A stretch of DNA of 64,000 nt from NCBI RefSeq assembly GCF_017814945.1, contig NZ_JAGIPX010000001.1, positions 1 through 64,000 on the forward strand, given 5' to 3'. Positions 1 through 8,659 of the stretch are shown in pieces. The position numbers were made by a program, and so were the translations under genes. Each line of letters opens with the position of its first letter. Position 1 is the stretch's first letter. Under the pieces are notes generated by a model that searched no databases, was not told where the DNA came from, and saw only the letters and a program-made list of their open reading frames with translations. The stretch comes from Paraburkholderia sp. LEh10. GTDB taxonomy: Bacteria > Pseudomonadota > Gammaproteobacteria > Burkholderiales > Burkholderiaceae.

Positions 1-151
1 TCGCAAAGTCGGCCGCGCGGTTCATGCCTGCAACGGGTGCAGCAGCCGAATCCGCAAACGCGGAACTAACGCCCGTCAGCAACAGCCCTGCGATGGCGGT
101 CAGGCTTGCGGTCTTTTCGAATTGACGTCTGCGCGTCGTGGTCGCTGCCAT
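1..151 (-). CDS. Secreted protein, N-terminal part only (cut by window edge)
   Basis: About 50 residues are readable before the window ends. They start MAATTTRRQFEKTASL, followed by a hydrophobic stretch and an Ala-rich cleavage-like region (GVSSAFADS). The twin arginine followed by Q-F-E-K resembles a Tat signal, although the lysine-rich context is weak and Sec export is possible. An AAGGA motif sits about 5 bases before the chosen ATG; an in-frame ATG five codons upstream is less well placed. The gene follows the DUF1275 gene on the same strand and is probably the last visible member of that operon. Its mature function cannot be seen. Confidence 0.6.
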   Translation of the reverse strand, partial: MAATTTRRRQFEKTASLTAIAGLLLTGVSSAFADSAAAPVAGMNRAADFA

Positions 152-198
152 GTATTTCCTTGCCATTGCCGGCTTGTGGTTGTAATCGTGCGCGCGAG

Positions 199-894
199 TC
201 ATGTGCTCCCCGGTAACGCCGCGCGCTCGTGCTCTCCAGTGGTCAGCGCGAGCGCCACGAGTGCACACGCGGGTACGAGCAGCACCCAGAATCCGAGGTA
301 GCGAAAGCCCAGGGCTCCCGCCATCGCGCCGATCGCGAATGCCGCGATGGCCGGCATCATTTGCGCGAATCGTGTGCGTGCCGCCGCGCGGACGCTATCG
401 GGCGCGTCCGCAGAAAGCATGTCGATTACATCCAGGATCGCTTGTGTGACGTTGCCAGTCATCACGGTGTTGGGCACACCACGTCGCTGGATCAGCTTCG
501 GATGCGCGTTTTGCACACCCATCGCCAACGCGCCGACAACGCCGGCCACGATGGCGGGCACACTGTGGGGGTGGTCGAGAGGCGTCGCCCACACGCCGGC
601 AAGGCAAAAGCCGAACATCAGCGCGGCCTGCACCGCATGGAGCAGGCGTGCGCCCTGGCGCGTATGGCGCCCGGATAGCGAGCGCACCAGCAGACTGCTG
701 ACGACGACCCCGCCGATGAACGCGGGAAACACGATGAGCTTGAGCAGGATGTCCTGGCCGAAGCCCGCAACAGCCGCCCCGATCAGCACGAAGTTGCCTG
801 TCACGTGCGCGGTGAAGAGCCCGAACAGCGCGACGAAGCTCAACGTATCGACAAACCCGGCGATTGCGGCAAGGATCGTGTCCTCGGATTTCAT
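199..894 (-). CDS. YoaK/DUF1275 family membrane protein
   Basis: This 231-residue protein is almost entirely hydrophobic. It opens with the typical DUF1275 start (DTILAAIAGFVDTLSFVAL, then FTAHVTGNFV). The family is widespread and of unknown function, with about six predicted membrane helices; the length is normal. The ATG overlaps the stop of the upstream VOC gene by four bases (ATGA), so the two are probably translationally coupled. It belongs to the minus-strand set with DoxX, the VOC protein and the amidohydrolase. Family assignment is firm; the role is unknown. Confidence 0.85.
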   Translation of the reverse strand: MKSEDTILAAIAGFVDTLSFVALFGLFTAHVTGNFVLIGAAVAGFGQDILLKLIVFPAFIGGVVVSSLLVRSLSGRHTRQGARLLHAVQAALMFGFCLAGVWATPLDHPHSVPAIVAGVVGALAMGVQNAHPKLIQRRGVPNTVMTGNVTQAILDVIDMLSADAPDSVRAAARTRFAQMMPAIAAFAIGAMAGALGFRYLGFWVLLVPACALVALALTTGEHERAALPGST

Positions 895-1805
895 TTCGCC
901 ACGCTTGCGTGGATCTCGGCGACATAGCCACCAGGGAACTGCACGACCGCGGCCTCGCGTCCGTCCGATACGAACGGCGGCACGAGCACGGTCACGTCGG
1001 CGGCCTTCGCCTTTAGCAGCGTCGCGTCCAGATTCGAAACTTCATAGCCCGTGGTTTCCCGACCGAATGGATACGGCAGATGGCCATCCGTCACGAGCAC
1101 AGTCATCTTGCCGAAGCCCGACTCGATGCGAATCCGGCGATATGTGTCGTTCGGCCGGCCGATTTCGATGCCTGGCGCCTTGAGGTCATCGGACACCACC
1201 CTGCCATGCGAGAACTTCACGAAATCGTGAACGAGCTTGTGCACGCTTTGCGCCGACACGTAGACGCGGTTCTCGGGAACGGTCTGCAACGCATCGTAGT
1301 GCGGGGCCTGGGTATGCCAGTAGAGTTGCATGTTCACGCCACCCGGCCACTGGATGACCACGTCGCGGCCAATCGGATCGGGGAACGTGTCGACGATCAC
1401 ATCCGCGCCGTGCGCCCGCGCCGCGTTCACTGCCGCGTCCATGTCGGTCACGAGGTAGCCCGTGCGTTCCGCGCCGAAGGGGTACGGCATCGGCGTCTTG
1501 AAGCCGAATACGGAGATCGTGCCCACCGGCGTAAACACGAGTTGCGACATCGTCTGGCTCGGCGTGGGCGTCACCTGGAAAACGCCCTGCTTCGACTTGC
1601 TGCCGCCGAACGTCGCCACGAAGCTGTCGGTGAAGCGATCGTAATCCTCCGGCGCGACATACACGTGTGTCGTATCGTACTGCGGAGCGACGGCGACAGC
1701 CGGCGTCCCCGCCTCCACGACCGTCGGCTTCGCGAACGAAACCGGCGCGGCGGCGAGACCGCCTGCGATCATCAACGCAAGCAACGCCGAGCGAATGGTG
1801 TTCAT
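891..1805 (-). CDS. Secreted two-domain VOC (glyoxalase-like) protein
   Basis: The 304-residue product begins MNTIRSALLALMIAGGLAAA and carries an Ala-X-Ala-like cleavage region, so it should be exported by Sec. The mature part has two related halves, each ending in a short pattern (PYPFGxExTGY) repeated around residues 120 and 250. This points to tandem vicinal-oxygen-chelate domains. I chose the ATG preceded by AGGGA; the frame extends 21 codons upstream, but that would bury the signal peptide. The stop overlaps the start of the DUF1275 gene. An enzymatic role is not established; an exported VOC pair could also be a binding protein. Confidence 0.75.
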   Translation of the reverse strand: MNTIRSALLALMIAGGLAAAPVSFAKPTVVEAGTPAVAVAPQYDTTHVYVAPEDYDRFTDSFVATFGGSKSKQGVFQVTPTPSQTMSQLVFTPVGTISVFGFKTPMPYPFGAERTGYLVTDMDAAVNAARAHGADVIVDTFPDPIGRDVVIQWPGGVNMQLYWHTQAPHYDALQTVPENRVYVSAQSVHKLVHDFVKFSHGRVVSDDLKAPGIEIGRPNDTYRRIRIESGFGKMTVLVTDGHLPYPFGRETTGYEVSNLDATLLKAKAADVTVLVPPFVSDGREAAVVQFPGGYVAEIHASVAK

Positions 1806-1845
1806 AGCGATATTTCCCTGTTGTTTCGTCATACTGTCCAAATCA

Positions 1846-2289
1846 TCAGGCGCTGCCGCCTGCGGCATTTTCTGAATCGCCGGACATGGTCACGAGCACA
1901 AGTGCTGCGACCAGGCCGAGGTGCTCGAAAAAGCTGTTGAGCGCCATAAAGCGCGCGACGCCCGTCTGGTTCCAGAAGTCGCTGGCAACCAGCATCGCGA
2001 CGACGGTGAGAACGCCAAGGCCGCCTGCGCCGATCCACACGAAGCGGCGAAATACCACGCACAGCGAACCACCGATCTCGACGGCGACCGCGAGCGCGGC
2101 CCAAAGCCCAGCCGGGCGCAGGCCGAAATGCGCCTGCTCGGCGATCGCCGCGTCGAAGTTCATCGCCTTGTCGATGCCGCCGATCAGGAACGCCGACACA
2201 AGCGCGAGGCGCACGAGCGGCCCGCTCCATGGCTGCGAAAGCAGCGTGCGAACCCATGTGGGGCTGCCTCGGCCAGTCATTCTCGCCAT
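1846..2289 (-). CDS. DoxX family membrane protein
   Basis: This short integral membrane protein (147 residues) has about four hydrophobic segments and the DoxX-like pattern around FLIGGIDKAMNF and RFMALNSFFEHLGL. DoxX relatives are found in thiosulfate:quinone oxidoreductase and in many small redox-associated membrane proteins of unknown function. The start lies one base after the amidohydrolase stop (TGAGATG), so coupling is likely; an in-frame ATG three codons later is an alternative. It sits between the amidohydrolase and the exported VOC protein in one minus-strand operon. Family is fairly clear, function is not. Confidence 0.75.
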   Translation of the reverse strand: MARMTGRGSPTWVRTLLSQPWSGPLVRLALVSAFLIGGIDKAMNFDAAIAEQAHFGLRPAGLWAALAVAVEIGGSLCVVFRRFVWIGAGGLGVLTVVAMLVASDFWNQTGVARFMALNSFFEHLGLVAALVLVTMSGDSENAAGGSA

Positions 2290-2290
2290 C

Positions 2291-4180
2291 TCAGATCGCC
2301 CAGCAGGAGCAGCCGAGCGCGCCCCAGAAGCCCTTCGCGTCCGAGGTCGGCAACGCGCTGTTCCACGCGCTTGCGTGCGCATGACCGTGCATGTTGCACG
2401 CACTCGCGCAGCCGCACATCGCCGCCGCGGCGGCACGCTGCAGCGGTGCGCCACTGCGTTGCGTCGCGCCCCAGCCGCCGTAGCCGCCAAACTGGCGCAC
2501 GGGAGACCAGTCGGGCATCGCCGGGGGAATCGGCGCGTCGTACTGTGAGAACGGGCCCGTACCCCAGACGATCCTGCCACCGACCACCGTCAACAACGCG
2601 GTGGTATCGGCAATATCGTCCTCGGCACACGCGAAGAAGTCGCGGTCCGGCACCATCAGGTCGGCAAGTTGCCCGACCGCGATGCGGCCTTTCTTGCCCT
2701 CTTCGTTCGAGAACCACGTGACGTATTCCGTCCACATGCGCAGGGCCGTTTCACGGTCGAGCAGATTGCGTTGCGGATACATGCGCAAGCCCGCGACCGT
2801 CTTGCCGCTCACGAGCCACGCGAGCGAAACCCACGGGTTGTACGACGCCACTCGCGTCGCGTCGGTGCCGGCGGAAACCTTCAGGCCCTTCTCCAGCATT
2901 CTCGCGACAGGAGGGGTCGCTTCGGCTGCGCGCGCACCATATTGCTCGACGAAGTATTCGCCCTGGTAGGCCATGCGGTGTTGCACCGCGATCCCGCCAC
3001 CTAACGCTGCAATGCGGTCCATCGAACGTTCGGACACGGTTTCCGCATGATCGAAAAACCAGTTGATGCCGTCGAGCGGAATGTCCTTGTTGACCTTTTC
3101 GAACACGTCGAGCGCGCGGCTGATGGTTTCGTCGTACGTGGCGTGCAGCCGCCATGGCCAGCGGTTCTGCGCGAGCACGCGCACCACGCCTTCGAGTTCG
3201 TCCTCCATTTCGGGCGCAAGCTCCGGGCGCGCCACGCGGAAGTCCTCGAAGTCGGCCGCCGAAAAAACGAGCATCTCGCCCGCGCCGTTCTGGCGAAAAT
3301 AGTCCGTCCCATCGTGATACTTGACTGTGCTGGTCCAGTTCAAGAAGTCATCTTTCTCGGCCTTCGGCTTCTGTGTGAACAGGTTGTAAGCAATGCGAAT
3401 GGTCATATCGCCCGCATCGTGCAGCTTGCGAATGACCTCGTAATCTTCAGGATAGTTCTGTGACCCGCCGCCCGCGTCGATTGCGCCAGTCACGCCAAGC
3501 CGGTTCAGCTCGCGCATGAAATGTCGAGTCGAGTTGTACTGGTACTCGGGCGGCAGCTTCGGGCCTTTCGCGAGCGTGGCATAGAGGATCGCGGCGTTCG
3601 GATTGGCAAGCAGCAGCCCGGTGGGATTGCCCGTGCCGTCGCGCAGGATCTTGCCTCCCGGCGGCTCCGGCGTGTCTTTCGTATAGCCGACGACACGCAG
3701 TGCGGCTGCATTGAGCAGTGCGCGGTCGTACAGATGCAAGATGAACACGGGCGTATCCGGCGCCGCCGCGTTGAGCTCTTCGATCGTCGGCAGGCGCTTT
3801 TCCACGAACTGGTGCTCGGTAAAGCCGCCGACCACGCGCACCCATTGCGGCGCTGGCGTAATCGCAACCTGCTGCTTGAGCATTTCCATGGCGACGGCGA
3901 GCGATCGCACGCCGTCCCAGCGCAGCTCCATGTTGTAGTTCAGACCGCCGCGGATCAAATGCAGGTGGTTGTCGATCAGGCCCGGTAGCGCGGTGCGACC
4001 AGCGAGATCGATAACTCTCGTCGCTGTGCCTGCGAGCGGCATGACGTCGGCATCGCTGCCGACCGCCACGAAGCGGCCGTCGGCAATCGCCACGGCGGTG
4101 GCGGTCGGATTCGAACGATCCAGCGTAGTGAACCGTCCGTTATGCAGAATGAGATCGGGCTGGATACCGGAGGCACTCAT
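2291..4180 (-). CDS. YtcJ-like metal-dependent amidohydrolase with Cys/His-rich tail
   Basis: The 629-residue protein opens with the amidohydrolase-3 pattern (DLILHNGRFTTLD, then VIDLAGRTALPGLIDNHLHL). The HxH metal pair is at residues 72 and 74, and a later AGTDATRVASYNPW segment supplies the barrel Asp. YtcJ-type enzymes are usually about 540-580 residues. This one carries an extra tail of about 43 residues holding five Cys and three His (CGC, AC, HGHAH, GCSC) that is not part of the barrel. The substrate is unknown; YtcJ relatives hydrolyse cyclic amides, imides or carbamates. It probably heads the DoxX/VOC/DUF1275 operon, just after a small XapX gene. Confidence 0.8.
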   Translation of the reverse strand: MSASGIQPDLILHNGRFTTLDRSNPTATAVAIADGRFVAVGSDADVMPLAGTATRVIDLAGRTALPGLIDNHLHLIRGGLNYNMELRWDGVRSLAVAMEMLKQQVAITPAPQWVRVVGGFTEHQFVEKRLPTIEELNAAAPDTPVFILHLYDRALLNAAALRVVGYTKDTPEPPGGKILRDGTGNPTGLLLANPNAAILYATLAKGPKLPPEYQYNSTRHFMRELNRLGVTGAIDAGGGSQNYPEDYEVIRKLHDAGDMTIRIAYNLFTQKPKAEKDDFLNWTSTVKYHDGTDYFRQNGAGEMLVFSAADFEDFRVARPELAPEMEDELEGVVRVLAQNRWPWRLHATYDETISRALDVFEKVNKDIPLDGINWFFDHAETVSERSMDRIAALGGGIAVQHRMAYQGEYFVEQYGARAAEATPPVARMLEKGLKVSAGTDATRVASYNPWVSLAWLVSGKTVAGLRMYPQRNLLDRETALRMWTEYVTWFSNEEGKKGRIAVGQLADLMVPDRDFFACAEDDIADTTALLTVVGGRIVWGTGPFSQYDAPIPPAMPDWSPVRQFGGYGGWGATQRSGAPLQRAAAAAMCGCASACNMHGHAHASAWNSALPTSDAKGFWGALGCSCWAI

Positions 4181-4208
4181 GTGCGTTTCCTCGCTTGACT
4201 CAAATCGA

Positions 4209-4376
4209 TTAAAAGCCGAACAACGGCTTGAACAATGGAATGGCCTGCGCGCCGATCAGCATGCCCAACAATCCAATGAGGGCGATCAACGGAGGCGCTG
4301 GCGAGCGGACCTTGATCACGCTGTAAATCATGCCTATCAGCAAGCCCGCGCTCAGTGACACCAGATGCGATTCCAT
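4209..4376 (-). CDS. XapX domain small membrane protein
   Basis: This 55-residue protein reads MESHLVSLSAGLLIGMIYSV and then VRSPAPPLIALIGLLGMLIG, the signature of the XapX domain: two membrane helices around an RSPAPP turn. A GAGAGA-like ribosome site precedes the ATG. XapX proteins are small and of unknown function, often next to metabolic or isochorismatase genes. It lies between the amidohydrolase and the divergent LysR gene, so it may be the first gene of the minus-strand operon. A longer relative lies about 2 kb away on the other strand. Confidence 0.8.
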   Translation of the reverse strand: MESHLVSLSAGLLIGMIYSVIKVRSPAPPLIALIGLLGMLIGAQAIPLFKPLFGF

Positions 4377-4471
4377 AGATCTCTCTCACAGTCAGATCAG
4401 AATGCGGGTCACACATTCTGCTTAACTCTCCGGGCCAGACGCCCTGTTTCCCGGTAGTATTTGGTGATGCT

Positions 4472-4488
4472 TATCTCAAGAAGAGATA
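4472..4488. promoter_or_regulatory. Candidate LysR operator (ATC-N9-GAT palindrome)
   Basis: The 17-bp element TATCTC-AAGAA-GAGATA has perfect 6-bp arms and contains ATC-N9-GAT, a typical LysR recognition layout. It lies 28 bases before the LysR start and about 100 bases from the divergent XapX start, where an autoregulator that also controls the divergent operon would bind. Binding is inferred. Confidence 0.5.
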
Positions 4489-4516
4489 TGTCGTACCTTC
4501 CTCGATTCGACTGGAC

Positions 4517-5470
4517 ATGAAAAATCTACCCGACCTCGAAGCCTGGGCCATCTTCGCGCGTGTTGCCGAGACTGGCTCGTTCGCGAGAGCCGCCGAGCTG
4601 CTTGGCATTTCGAAACCGACCGTGTCCAAAGCCATCGCCCGTCTCGAACAACGGCTTGGAGCCATGCTGCTCTATCGCACGACGCGCAAGCTGTCACTCA
4701 CGCCGACCGGCGAGTCGTTGCGCGACCGGGCAATTCAGCTGCTTGTAGACGCCGAGATCTTCGAAAGCGAAACGTCCGCGCTCGCACTCGAGCCGCACGG
4801 CCTCGTACGCCTGGCTGCCCCTGCGTCGTTCGGTCTGCGCTATCTCGCACCCCTGCTTCCTGCCTTTCTCGAGCGCTACCCGAGCGTCGATGTCGATCTC
4901 GCGCTCTCCGACGACCTGGTCGACATCGTGTCCGCCGGCATCGACATCGCGATCCGAATTGCAGATCTCGACGATTCCTCGCTGCGCGCAAGACGGCTCT
5001 GCGCCGTGCGCAGGCCGGTCGTCGCATCCCCCGCCTATCTCGAGCAGCACGGACGCCCAACGCACCCGCGCGACTTCGAGCGGTATGAGAGCCTGGTCTA
5101 CACGAACTTGCACACGCCCGAATACTGGCGCTTTCGCAACACGGTATCGGGCGACGAGTACACCGTGCAGCTGCGCGCACGCGTGCGCACCAACAATGCC
5201 GAAGTGATCCTGCCGGCCTTGATCGCCGGGCGTGGCCTCGCGGTCCAGCCCGAGTATCTGGTCTGGGACGCACTTCAGCGCGGCGAACTCGAGCACGTCA
5301 TGTGTGACTGGAAGGTCGCCGACGTCGACGTCAATCTGATCACGCCGCCTGGCATACTTCGCACGACGCGCGTTACCGCATTGATCAACTTTCTTGTCGA
5401 GCATCTGGCGCACGCTCCGTGGGCTATGTCCGAACCTTTGAGTGCGGAATTAAGCGACGGATCCAAATGA
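4517..5470 (+). CDS. LysR-family transcriptional regulator
   Basis: A 317-residue protein with the N-terminal LysR helix-turn-helix (LEAWAIFARVAETGSFARAA, then GISKPTVSKAIARLEQRLG and the TTRKLSLTPTGE wing) and a periplasmic-binding-like effector domain of normal length. It belongs to the CrgA/DhcR-like group by the LTPTGESLRDRA pattern. It is transcribed away from the XapX/amidohydrolase/DoxX operon and has an ATC-N9-GAT palindrome just upstream, so it probably controls that operon and itself. It converges on the isochorismatase gene 39 bases downstream. Effector unknown. Confidence 0.9.
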   Translation: MKNLPDLEAWAIFARVAETGSFARAAELLGISKPTVSKAIARLEQRLGAMLLYRTTRKLSLTPTGESLRDRAIQLLVDAEIFESETSALALEPHGLVRLAAPASFGLRYLAPLLPAFLERYPSVDVDLALSDDLVDIVSAGIDIAIRIADLDDSSLRARRLCAVRRPVVASPAYLEQHGRPTHPRDFERYESLVYTNLHTPEYWRFRNTVSGDEYTVQLRARVRTNNAEVILPALIAGRGLAVQPEYLVWDALQRGELEHVMCDWKVADVDVNLITPPGILRTTRVTALINFLVEHLAHAPWAMSEPLSAELSDGSK

Positions 5471-5509
5471 AACGCGCCGCATTGGCTCCCGGAATCGTGA
5501 TGAACGCGC

Positions 5510-6196
5510 TTATCTTGCAGGCACCGCAGCGAGCACCTCATGCTGCACACCGGTGCGCTGCGGCGCCTTATGGACCATGGTGTACGCATAATCGACGCCC
5601 ATGCCGTATGCACCCGAGTGTTCCTTCGCGATTGCCATGACTGCGTCATACGTTTCGCGGCGCGCCCAGTCGCGCTGCCATTCGAGCATCACTTGTTGCC
5701 ACGTGACCGGCACGACGCCTGCCTGGATCATGCGCTGCATCGAATAATCGTGTGCGTCCTTGGACGTGCCGCCCGATGCGTCGGCAACCATGTAGATTTC
5801 GTAATTGCCTTCGAGCATCGCACAGAGCGCAAAAGTTGTATTGCAGACCTCCGTCCACAGACCCGCCACGACCACTTTCTTGCGTCCATTTGCGGCGAGC
5901 GCATCGCGCACCTTCTGATCGTCCCATGAGTTCATCGAGGTACGCTCAAGCAACTTGTGGTCAGGAAACACGTCGAGCAGTTCCGGATACGTGAACCCTG
6001 AGAAGCTTTGCGACTCGACCGTGGTGATCGTGGTCGGAATCTCGAACACCTTGGCTGCCTTGGCCAAGGCCACAACGTTGTTCTTCAGCACCTGGCGGTC
6101 GATCGATTGCACGCCGAAGGCCATTTGCGGCTGTTGATCGATGATGATGAACTGGCTGTTCTGCGGGGTGAGTACTTCGAGTTTCGGATTGTTCAT
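5510..6196 (-). CDS. Isochorismatase-family hydrolase (YcaC-like)
   Basis: This 228-residue cysteine hydrolase has the isochorismatase/nicotinamidase layout. The Asp is in FIIIDQQPQMAFGV, the Lys in GRKKVVVAGLWTEVC, and the nucleophilic Cys lies in TEVCNTTFAL. The early DQQPQMAFGVQSID stretch and the C-terminal extension (MLEWQRDWARRETYDAV) match the YcaC-like subgroup of unknown substrate rather than nicotinamidase itself. I preferred the second of two nearby ATGs because AAGGA lies about ten bases before it. It is divergent from the second XapX gene across a 270-base AT-rich spacer. Confidence 0.82.
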   Translation of the reverse strand: MNNPKLEVLTPQNSQFIIIDQQPQMAFGVQSIDRQVLKNNVVALAKAAKVFEIPTTITTVESQSFSGFTYPELLDVFPDHKLLERTSMNSWDDQKVRDALAANGRKKVVVAGLWTEVCNTTFALCAMLEGNYEIYMVADASGGTSKDAHDYSMQRMIQAGVVPVTWQQVMLEWQRDWARRETYDAVMAIAKEHSGAYGMGVDYAYTMVHKAPQRTGVQHEVLAAVPAR

Positions 6197-6473
6197 GGTT
6201 TCCATGTCCTTTGTGCCGGTCGGAGATAAGTCCCCCTCGCCGAATGATCGGGAGGAGTGCGTTTCGCTGCGAAAGCTGACGTCTAACTGCCGTTATTTGA
6301 CACGAAGAATCGGAAAATCGACAGTTAAAGAAACGGAAATAATCTAATTCCCTAAACTTGCCTTAAATGATCTGAATGGGCCTTCTCTTAAGCCTTCAAA
6401 GTCGATACGCTTTTAAAAAAAATTTTCCGCTCGGAGGCTATGGAGCCGACTGATCGTCAACGAGGTCCGTAAC

Positions 6474-6749
6474 ATGAAACCGTATTTCCTTTCGTTATTC
6501 GCCGGAATACTTGCCGGAGTCGTTTATGGTGCGATGGGCGTGCAGTCGCCAGCCCCGCCCACGATCGCGCTGCTCGGCCTGCTGGGCATGCTGGCCGGCG
6601 AGCAGATCCTGCCGCTCGCACGACAGGTGCTATCTGGCCTTAAGCTGGGCGCGGCATGGCGTGAAGCGAAATGCAGCCAGCACATGTTCGGGAGGCTGCC
6701 GGGCGCTCACGTATCCGACGTGGCCGCAAGAGACCGGCAATCGTCGTGA
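6474..6749 (+). CDS. XapX domain membrane protein (longer form)
   Basis: The 91-residue product starts MKPYFLSLFAGILAGVVYG and continues with the XapX turn (VQSPAPPTIALLGLLGMLAG). A soluble C-terminal tail containing CSQHMFGRLPG follows. GAGG sits eight bases upstream of the ATG. The tail is absent from the 55-residue relative near 4.3 kb. XapX proteins have no established function, but pairing with isochorismatase-family hydrolases, as here in divergent orientation, hints at a shared pathway or regulator. Confidence 0.75.
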   Translation: MKPYFLSLFAGILAGVVYGAMGVQSPAPPTIALLGLLGMLAGEQILPLARQVLSGLKLGAAWREAKCSQHMFGRLPGAHVSDVAARDRQSS

Positions 6750-6798
6750 AGGACCACCACTCACACGAGTGCGCGCGGCATCAACCGCCCGCGCACCA

Positions 6799-7052
6799 AT
6801 GAACAACGTCGGGGTCTTTCAATACCTGCTGCTGCTCATCTGCGGCGCGGGCGTGCTGACCTGGTTCGCCAACCGCATTGCCATCCCCCTGCCGTCGTAC
6901 TGCTGACGGGCGGCTGCGTGATCGCCGTCGCCGGCAAGCGCGTGCCCGGCATGGACTCCGACCTGCTGCTCGCAGCGGTCCTGCCGCCGCTGCTGATGTC
7001 GAGCGCGTTCTACACAGTGTGGAAGGAATTCCGACGGGAGGTTCGATGGTAG
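6799..7052 (+). pseudogene. Decayed N-terminal fragment of a CPA1-type Na+/H+ antiporter
   Basis: The first frame gives MNNVGVFQYLLLLICGAGVL then TWFANRIAIPLP and a premature stop. One frame over, the reading continues as VLLTGGCVIAVAGKRVPGMD and LLLAAVLPPLLMSSAFYTVW, then KEFRRE and a stop. Joined, these match the first three helices of bacterial Na+/H+ antiporters, whose normal length exceeds 500 residues. A single-base loss near 6892 explains the frame change, and the rest of the gene is missing. Confidence 0.7.
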
Positions 7053-7282
7053 TGGCGTGGAGTCCGTATGTCTTGTCGGGGTTTCGACGCCGGCGCGGCG
7101 CGCAGTTACCTGACAACGGGCAACGGCGAACGGGCACTCATGGCGGCAGGCGCAGAAGCGCCCGCACGGATCATGCACCTCGTGCCCTCGATCATGGTGG
7201 GTGACTTCCTGATCAGCGGTGCTCAGCCCCCACTCGTATTTGCCAAGGCATTACAGAGGAGTGCGAGGCAAATAAAGCGTTG

Positions 7283-7510
7283 AGCCCTGTTCGGTGCCCC
7301 GGAATTCGAGCACCTCATTGCGAAGGCGCTGGAGCAGAGCATGGACATCAAGCAGGCGAATGCACGCATCGACCTGGCCCGTGCGGCCGTGACCGTGAGC
7401 CAGGCGGAGCTTACAGCTTCGGTCGATGTGGGTGGAGGCTATTCGCGCAGCCGCGCATCGGGAACGATCGACAATGCGTTGCCCAAACGCATGATGAGTA
7501 CTTGGTCGGT
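7283..7510 (+). pseudogene. Fragment of an RND-efflux outer-membrane lipoprotein (NodT/OprM type)
   Basis: The frame opens right after a stop with LFGAPEFEHLIAKALEQSMD, then IKQANARIDLARAAVTVSQA. This is the conserved N-terminal coiled-coil region of OprM/NodT outer-membrane factors (about 470 residues when intact). The remainder is absent and the frame drifts into unrelated sequence. The 230 bases between this and the antiporter fragment hold a 71-codon frame I cannot identify. No start codon or ribosome site serves this fragment. Confidence 0.65.
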
Positions 7511-7646
7511 GGCGACAGAAGGGCCGCCCGCTAGCGCGTCAGGCACGGCAACACGGGCGCTACGGCATCCATATTCGCAGCATAGGAAGTCGCGGGCATT
7601 AAGAGCCGCTGAATTGTTCTGAATGTTCCCGGCATCGCGCGGCGCG

Positions 7647-8576
7647 CTATCCCGGCTCCTGCCCCACGCGCGCTTCGAGGAATTGCAGCAAGGCTCGCAC
7701 TTTGGTCGAATGACGCCTGTTGGGAAGATACGCCGCGTAGGCGACGGCGTCGCTGTTGTGCGGCGTCACGCGCCAGTCCGCGAAGCAGTGCATCAGGCGG
7801 CCCGCATGGACGTGCTCGTTCACGAGCCACGCGGGCAGCAGCGCGAAGCCCTGTCCCGCCAGCGCCGCTTCCAGCAGCATGTCGAGGCTGTTGGAAATGA
7901 GGCGCCCACGCACGTTCACCCTTTCCTCCCCTTCGCCCTCCCCTGCTCCGCGCGAGAACGTCCAGATCTGGCGGGCGCGATAACTGCCACCGTAAGCGAT
8001 GCGCAAACACTCGCGCTCCGCCAGTTCGCCGGGATGCTGGGGCATGCCGACGTGGTCGAGATAGTCGTGGTTCGCGACGACAATACGTGGATTGTCGGCG
8101 AGCTTGCGCACGATCAGATTGGGATCGCCCGACGGCAGCCCGATCCGCACGGCGAGGTCGATGCGCTCGATGGCGAGGTCAACGAAATGATCGGCGACCA
8201 CGACGTCGAGGGCTACGCGCGGATACTCGCGCAAATACGCGGCCAGATGCGGCGCGAGCACCATGCGGTTATAGACAGACGGCACTGTGATGCGCAACGC
8301 ACCCGCGGGTGCGCCACCGCTGTCGAGCACGCTTTCATCGGCCTCCGCGAGGTCATCGAGCACCTTGGAAATCTGCTCGACGTAGGCCGCGCCTGCATCG
8401 GTGAGGCTGACACGGCGCGGCGTGCGCGTGAGCAGCGCCGTGCCGAGCGAGGCTTCGAGAGCATCCATCAGACGCGTGACGGACGACGTCGCCACACCGA
8501 GGCGCTGGGCGGCTTTGGCGAAGCCACCTGCGTCCGCGACCTCGAGAAGCGTGTTGAGCGCGAGAAGTTTGTCCAT
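7647..8576 (-). CDS. LysR-family transcriptional regulator
   Basis: The 309-residue protein has the LysR helix-turn-helix (MDKLLALNTLLEVADAGGF, then GVATSSVTRLMDALEASLG and the RVSLTDAG wing) and a full effector domain. It is closely similar in its N-terminal third to the LysR at 22.9 kb. It is divergent from the MFS/cytochrome/molybdo-hydroxylase operon, with a 461-base spacer holding two operator-like inverted repeats. Control of that operon is the simplest reading. The long opposite-strand frame here is only its antisense shadow. Confidence 0.9.
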   Translation of the reverse strand: MDKLLALNTLLEVADAGGFAKAAQRLGVATSSVTRLMDALEASLGTALLTRTPRRVSLTDAGAAYVEQISKVLDDLAEADESVLDSGGAPAGALRITVPSVYNRMVLAPHLAAYLREYPRVALDVVVADHFVDLAIERIDLAVRIGLPSGDPNLIVRKLADNPRIVVANHDYLDHVGMPQHPGELAERECLRIAYGGSYRARQIWTFSRGAGEGEGEERVNVRGRLISNSLDMLLEAALAGQGFALLPAWLVNEHVHAGRLMHCFADWRVTPHNSDAVAYAAYLPNRRHSTKVRALLQFLEARVGQEPG

Positions 8577-8641
8577 CTGCCGATTATGCCAGCGGGAGAT
8601 CGGCCGCTCGCAGTACCGGTGATAGGGCCATCCACCGGAAT

Positions 8642-8659
8642 TTTATCGTTCGATCAATT
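8642..8659. promoter_or_regulatory. Operator-like element TTTATCG-TT-CGAT
   Basis: The sequence TTTATCGTTCGATCAATT contains ATCG-TT-CGAT. The same core with AA in the middle occurs as half of a long palindrome upstream of the VOC gene near 16.0 kb. This suggests one regulator for both promoters; which regulator is unknown. Confidence 0.4.
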
